Shown piece after piece: positions 8,269-10,294 of a stretch of 10,294 bases of DNA. The position numbers and the translations under genes were made by a program. The DNA comes from Fidelibacterota bacterium. GTDB taxonomy: Bacteria > Marinisomatota > Marinisomatia > Marinisomatales > TCS56. The first letter of the stretch is position 1. Each line of letters starts with the position of its first letter. The stretch covers positions 1-10,294 of the forward strand of contig DAOWAH010000033.1 in the NCBI GenBank assembly GCA_030634675.1, given 5' to 3'. The notes below the pieces were generated by a model, which was given only the letters and a program-made list of their open reading frames with translations, did no database searches and had not been told where the DNA came from.

Positions 8269-9078
8269 TTATTGTTCCAAAGCAGTATAATCCAGTTCCG
8301 AGCCAAGGACACTGTGTGGAATCATATAGACCAGAAATAGGGTAATACTGGCTGCTAATACCCAGCCGGGGTGATTAATCCTATCTTTGTTTTTCCAGAT
8401 GGCCAAAGCCCAGGCGATGAAGGCAACAATTGTTTTATTATCGGTAAGATCATTTCCAAAAGGCCAGCCAGTCCAGTAAGCGCCAAAAGCGTATTTCTGC
8501 ACAATTGGTCCGAGAATCAGACCACCGACCAGCAATAATCCGGAAGTCCACAGAGCGTATTTATATAGATTACCACCCCGGGCAAGGGCTTGGAGACCAC
8601 TGCGGTTGGAGAGCAACATGGCAAAGAACATGAAAAAGATATGTGGTACCAGAATGAAGGCTGGCACTGATCCTTTGAACCGGATGATAACCGGTTCGCG
8701 GGTGAGTTGTACAGTTTCAGATTGCCCATCCGCAAGACTAATGCGATACATCACTTTACCCGCCGCCGGTTGATTGGGAATGGATGCCAGTAGGTCATTA
8801 CCAATCCGTTGCAGAGGCACTTTCGTCCATTTGTCATTGCTGCGATATCGTCGGTAGTTGAATTCCCCTTCGATCTGTGGATCGGGAGCCATTATCCGGA
8901 TTTCTGCATCAACACCAGTATCATGAGAGCGAGGCAGGGAATAGTTGATGGTTATATTATTGAGTATAACATCTCCGTTAATCGAGTAGGTAGGTCCAGT
9001 CTTGCGTTGGTAGATAGCTGATGACAAAGTTATTAAGATTGCCAGCAGCCATAAAATCGTATTTTGATATTTCTTCAT
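8269..9078 (-). CDS. Unrecognised five-helix membrane protein with extracytoplasmic beta-rich domain
   Basis: I cannot assign this 269-residue protein to a named family. Helix 1 (about 7-24) acts as signal anchor. Residues 25-135 appear extracytoplasmic and beta-rich, reminiscent of an Ig/FnIII-like fold (DAEIRIMAPDPQIEGEFNYR, then KVMYRISL). Four helices follow at about 138-156 (VPHIFFMFFAMLL), 173-193, 215-230 and 238-256. The loop before helix 4 has a striking aromatic stretch, FGAYWTGWPFGNDLTDNKT (198-216). His146 and His255 lie inside or at the edge of helices and could be cofactor ligands, but that is speculation. The ATG at 9078 is the first possible start, since an in-frame TAG lies about 40 bases upstream; GGGA sits just before it. 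The downstream DASS-type permease gene begins 16 nt after its stop, implying a linked membrane function, for instance in anion uptake or an associated redox step. The function is unknown. Confidence 0.8.
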   Translation of the reverse strand: MKKYQNTILWLLAILITLSSAIYQRKTGPTYSINGDVILNNITINYSLPRSHDTGVDAEIRIMAPDPQIEGEFNYRRYRSNDKWTKVPLQRIGNDLLASIPNQPAAGKVMYRISLADGQSETVQLTREPVIIRFKGSVPAFILVPHIFFMFFAMLLSNRSGLQALARGGNLYKYALWTSGLLLVGGLILGPIVQKYAFGAYWTGWPFGNDLTDNKTIVAFIAWALAIWKNKDRINHPGWVLAASITLFLVYMIPHSVLGSELDYTALEQ

Positions 9079-9156
9079 TTCCCGGGTTTGATCAATTAAA
9101 GTGAGATTGAATGTCTAATTCCAGTATTCCCCGCGTCTACCGGAAAGCTAATTTCG

Positions 9157-9179
9157 TTTGATTTACGATTAAAATCAAA
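9157..9179. repeat. Inverted repeat TTTGATTT-N7-AAATCAAA
   Basis: Eight-base perfect arms at 9157-9164 and 9172-9179 with a 7-base spacer, about 80 bases upstream of the leftward gene start. It could be a dimeric regulator site. The inner TTGAT/ATCAA arms recall FNR half-sites, but their spacing is 11 rather than 4, so an FNR call is not supported. Confidence 0.35.
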
Positions 9180-9224
9180 AGAATACTATTATGTCTTTTG
9201 TGATAATAGCGATAATTGTATTTA

Positions 9225-9234
9225 TTTGATCAAA
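9225..9234. repeat. Palindrome TTTGATCAAA
   Basis: A perfect 10-bp palindrome about 22 bases upstream of the extended -10 candidate, overlapping where a -35 or activator contact would lie. TTGATCAA recurs at 9088-9095 and a TTTTGATT at 9247-9254. The AT-rich background means chance occurrence is possible. Confidence 0.3.
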
Positions 9235-9253
9235 ATATTAGTCCGGTTTTGAT

Positions 9254-9262
9254 TGCTATACT
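9254..9262 (+). promoter_or_regulatory. Candidate extended -10 promoter for the sigma-4/rpsU genes
   Basis: TGCTATACT fits the TGn-TATAAT extended -10 pattern (five of six -10 bases). Transcription would start near 9269 and give a leader of about 135 bases before the sigma-4 gene. No good -35 lies at the usual distance. If the organism uses a Bacteroidota-type promoter (TTTG / TAnnTTTG), this assignment would be wrong. Confidence 0.3.
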
Positions 9263-9403
9263 GGTTAATAAAATTATATTATTGCAGGTTTCGTGTATGA
9301 TAATATGTATTAGTTAAACAGAAATTGAATAATTAACATCCTACCCGTAAATTCGCCTGCTTTTTATGAGGGCGATTGTCAAACTAAGCCGGATGAACCG
9401 TTG

Positions 9404-9637
9404 ATGCAGGATTCGTTAAAAGACGAGATTCGGTCGGCCGTGGACAGTCTCAACGAGTGCGAGCAGCAGGTAATTCTCATGTATTTTGGGATTGACCGTG
9501 ATTATTCCCTCATGCTAAATGAAATTGGACGAAAAATTAACTTAACCCGTGAACGAGTTCTTGAGATCAGGGAAAAGACGCTTCGGCGTTTACACCATCG
9601 TTCACGCAGTAAAATTCTGAGAATTTATCTCGGTTAA
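9404..9637 (+). CDS. Standalone sigma-70 region 4 protein (truncated RpoD-like)
   Basis: The 77 residues correspond almost exactly to region 4 of a primary sigma factor, which binds the RNA polymerase beta-flap and the -35 element. MQDSLKDEIRSAVDSL matches the end of the sigma3-sigma4 linker and first helix, QQVILMYFGIDRDYS the region 4.1 core, and LNEIGRKINLTRERVLEIRE the region 4.2 helix-turn-helix; SRSKILRIYLG is the usual RpoD C-terminus. Regions 1.1 to 3 are absent. In the same frame, bases 9362-9403 still read like linker sequence (DEPL just before the start), although there is no conventional start codon there, and a stop lies at 9326-9328. This suggests a decayed or recycled rpoD paralogue. 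TTG 9401 is an alternative start; no strong ribosome binding site is seen. RVLEIREK replaces the usual RVRQIKEK. rpsU begins 24 nt downstream. It could be a functional accessory subunit or a fragment. Confidence 0.65.
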   Translation: MQDSLKDEIRSAVDSLNECEQQVILMYFGIDRDYSLMLNEIGRKINLTRERVLEIREKTLRRLHHRSRSKILRIYLG

Positions 9638-9646
9638 TCCGCCTGT

Positions 9647-9658
9647 AAGGGAGGTGAT
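9647..9658 (+). promoter_or_regulatory. Exceptionally strong Shine-Dalgarno site of rpsU
   Basis: AAGGGAGGTGAT includes GGAGGTGAT (9650-9658), a 9-base perfect complement to the usual 16S rRNA 3' end, with seven bases between GGAGG and the ATG at 9662. It is much stronger than the ribosome binding sites of the neighbouring genes and fixes the rpsU start. Confidence 0.85.
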
Positions 9659-9661
9659 TAT

Positions 9662-9856
9662 ATGGTGGAAGTGACGGTCAGAAAAGACGAATCGCTGGAA
9701 CGCGCCTTACGCCGCTTCAAAAAGAAGTGGGAACGGGCCGGTGTGCTGCGCACACTAAAATTGAAGTCTTTTTATATCAAGCCCAGTGATGACAAACGCG
9801 CTAAGCGGAAGAAGACCGCCCGTCGCCTTGCCCGAATGGCTCGCTATTATAAATAA
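9662..9856 (+). CDS. rpsU: 30S ribosomal protein bS21
   Basis: This 64-residue, strongly basic protein is a component of the small-subunit platform near the 3' end of 16S rRNA, where it influences initiation. MVEVTVRKDESLERALRRFK is the typical N-terminus, with the conserved ERALRRFKKKWERAG helix, and an Arg/Lys-rich C-terminal helix (KRAKRKKTARRLARMARYYK) that contacts rRNA. Length fits the family. The ATG follows a near-perfect Shine-Dalgarno sequence. The gene sits 24 nt downstream of the sigma-4 gene, probably in one transcript, and is closed by an intrinsic terminator 25 nt after the stop. In E. coli rpsU heads the rpsU-dnaG-rpoD operon; here only a sigma fragment is nearby, in reversed order, so the parallel may be coincidence. 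Confidence 0.95.
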   Translation: MVEVTVRKDESLERALRRFKKKWERAGVLRTLKLKSFYIKPSDDKRAKRKKTARRLARMARYYK

Positions 9857-9881
9857 GCGTTATTTGTGCGGAATAAAGAAT

Positions 9882-9910
9882 GGTCCGGGAAATTTCCTGG
9901 ACCTTTTTTT
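9882..9910 (+). terminator. Rho-independent terminator after rpsU
   Basis: GGTCCGGGAAA pairs with TTTCCTGGACC (9882-9892 with 9893-9903; one G-T pair, the innermost bases forming the loop), followed directly by seven T at 9904-9910. It separates the sigma-4/rpsU transcript from the downstream mutase gene. Confidence 0.85.
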
Positions 9911-9967
9911 ATGTCCCTGAATTAATTTCTTTATCCAATTTGTCAGTATTGTAAGAGGATTGATCTT

Positions 9968-10294
9968 ATGTTGATTCGCAGTATTTCCGGTGTTCGGGGG
10001 CTGGTGGCCGACTATTTGACCGTGCCAGTAGCCCAGCTCTATGCCCGCGCAGTCGATGATTTACTTCCCGCTGGCGAAATCGTCCTCGGGCGCGATAGCC
10101 GTCCTTCCGGGGCGGATTTAATTGTTGGTATTTCCAACGAACTGCTGGCTCTGGGGCGTAATGTGGTCGAATGCGGAATCGTACCTACCCCGACAGTTCA
10201 GTTTATTACCGGACAATTAAAAGCGGCGGGTGGGATCATCGTTACTGCCAGCCATAATCCTATCGAATGGAACGGCCTCAAATTCGTCCGAGCC
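9968..10294 (+). CDS. Phosphomannomutase/phosphoglucomutase family protein, N-terminal part (3' end outside window)
   Basis: The frame starts at ATG 9968 and stays open to the window end, giving 109 residues of what should be a protein of about 450. It belongs to the alpha-D-phosphohexomutase superfamily, which moves a phosphate between C1 and C6 of hexose phosphates through a phosphoserine. The opening MLIRSISGVRGLV, the VLGRDSRPSG sugar/phosphate segment at 39-48 and the active-site loop TASHNP at 93-98 (phosphoserine Ser95) are all in place. SHNP is followed by IEWNGLKFV, a variant I associate with the phosphomannomutase/GlmM-like proteins of Bacteroidota and relatives, so glucosamine, mannose or glucose phosphate could be the substrate. 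AGAGGA (9954-9959) is a suitable ribosome binding site. The upstream terminator implies its own promoter within 9911-9953, where I see no clear one. Confidence 0.88.
   Translation, partial: MLIRSISGVRGLVADYLTVPVAQLYARAVDDLLPAGEIVLGRDSRPSGADLIVGISNELLALGRNVVECGIVPTPTVQFITGQLKAAGGIIVTASHNPIEWNGLKFVRA

Larger units (their letters stand above)
9079..9403. promoter_or_regulatory. AT-rich divergent intergenic region with repeated TTTGAT half-sites
   Basis: These 325 bases separate the leftward membrane-protein operon from the rightward sigma-4/rpsU genes. They hold an inverted repeat (9157-9179), palindromes TTGATCAA (9088-9095) and TTTGATCAAA (9225-9234), and an extended -10 candidate at 9254-9262. 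From 9329 the frame of the sigma-4 gene is open but lacks an ATG, GTG or TTG until 9401. Nothing else coding is apparent. For the leftward operon the minus strand has CATAAT over 9193-9188 as a weak -10 candidate. Confidence 0.5.

Noticed and set aside
8253..8312. GTG at 8312 as an N-terminal extension of the DASS permease
   Set aside because: It would overlap the upstream gene by 44 bases and add a hydrophilic stretch not expected before the first helix; ATG 8252 fits the family start.
9157..9179. FNR/Crp-type binding site
   Set aside because: TTGAT and ATCAA arms are separated by 11 bases instead of the 4 of an FNR site.
9284..9365. GCAGG ... CCTGC followed by TTTTT as an intrinsic terminator or attenuator
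   Set aside because: Only five pairs with an intervening stretch of 67 bases; this is not a credible terminator hairpin.
9366..9404. 12-codon reading frame (MRAIVKLSRMNR) whose TGA overlaps the sigma-4 ATG, as a possible leader peptide
   Set aside because: It has no ribosome binding site, and the sigma-4 frame appears to have been coding through the same bases, so it is more likely an out-of-frame shadow.
9851..9865. Small hairpin AAATAA-GCG-TTATTT over the rpsU stop codon
   Set aside because: All A-T pairs, weak, and the much better terminator lies just downstream.

Overview
The window is a chromosomal stretch from a bacterium with moderate G+C and AT-rich intergenic gaps. Several features resemble the Bacteroidota/FCB superphylum and its uncultured relatives: a sigma region-4 sequence close to the C-terminus of RpoD from that group, a FecR-type protein beside a CHASE2 cyclase, and a phosphohexomutase with a SHNP-x-x-WNGLKF active-site loop. 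This is family resemblance read by eye, so the phylum is tentative. I see no phage, transposon, CRISPR, rRNA or tRNA signatures.

Bases 1-2632 (+) hold the 3' end of a probable FecR-domain gene and then a complete CHASE2-type membrane adenylate cyclase, which looks like a two-gene envelope-sensing and cyclic-nucleotide signalling unit. A small XRE-family repressor gene (2635-2943, -) converges on the cyclase gene with a 2-nt gap. Its upstream region carries a duplicated 10-bp motif that could be an autoregulatory operator.

Bases 3164-6392 (+) encode MtaB, a radical-SAM tRNA methylthiotransferase, and an ABC-F ATPase 7 nt downstream. Both act on translation, one on tRNA position 37 and the other on the ribosome, and they are probably co-transcribed.

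Bases 9078-6450 (-) form a two-gene unit: an unrecognised five-helix membrane protein with an extracytoplasmic domain, then a SLC13/DASS-type anion permease with two internal TrkA-C (RCK-C) domains.

The divergent intergenic region 9079-9403 is AT-rich and has several TTTGAT/ATCAAA half-sites. Rightwards lies a short gene encoding little more than sigma-70 region 4, apparently the tail of an RpoD-like factor that has lost its front. Next is rpsU (bS21) behind a near-perfect Shine-Dalgarno sequence, then a strong intrinsic terminator, then the 5' end of a phosphomannomutase/phosphoglucomutase gene that runs off the window.

I did not find a clear new multi-gene system. The best candidates for something undescribed are the standalone sigma-4 gene coupled to rpsU, and the unknown membrane protein paired with the DASS permease.
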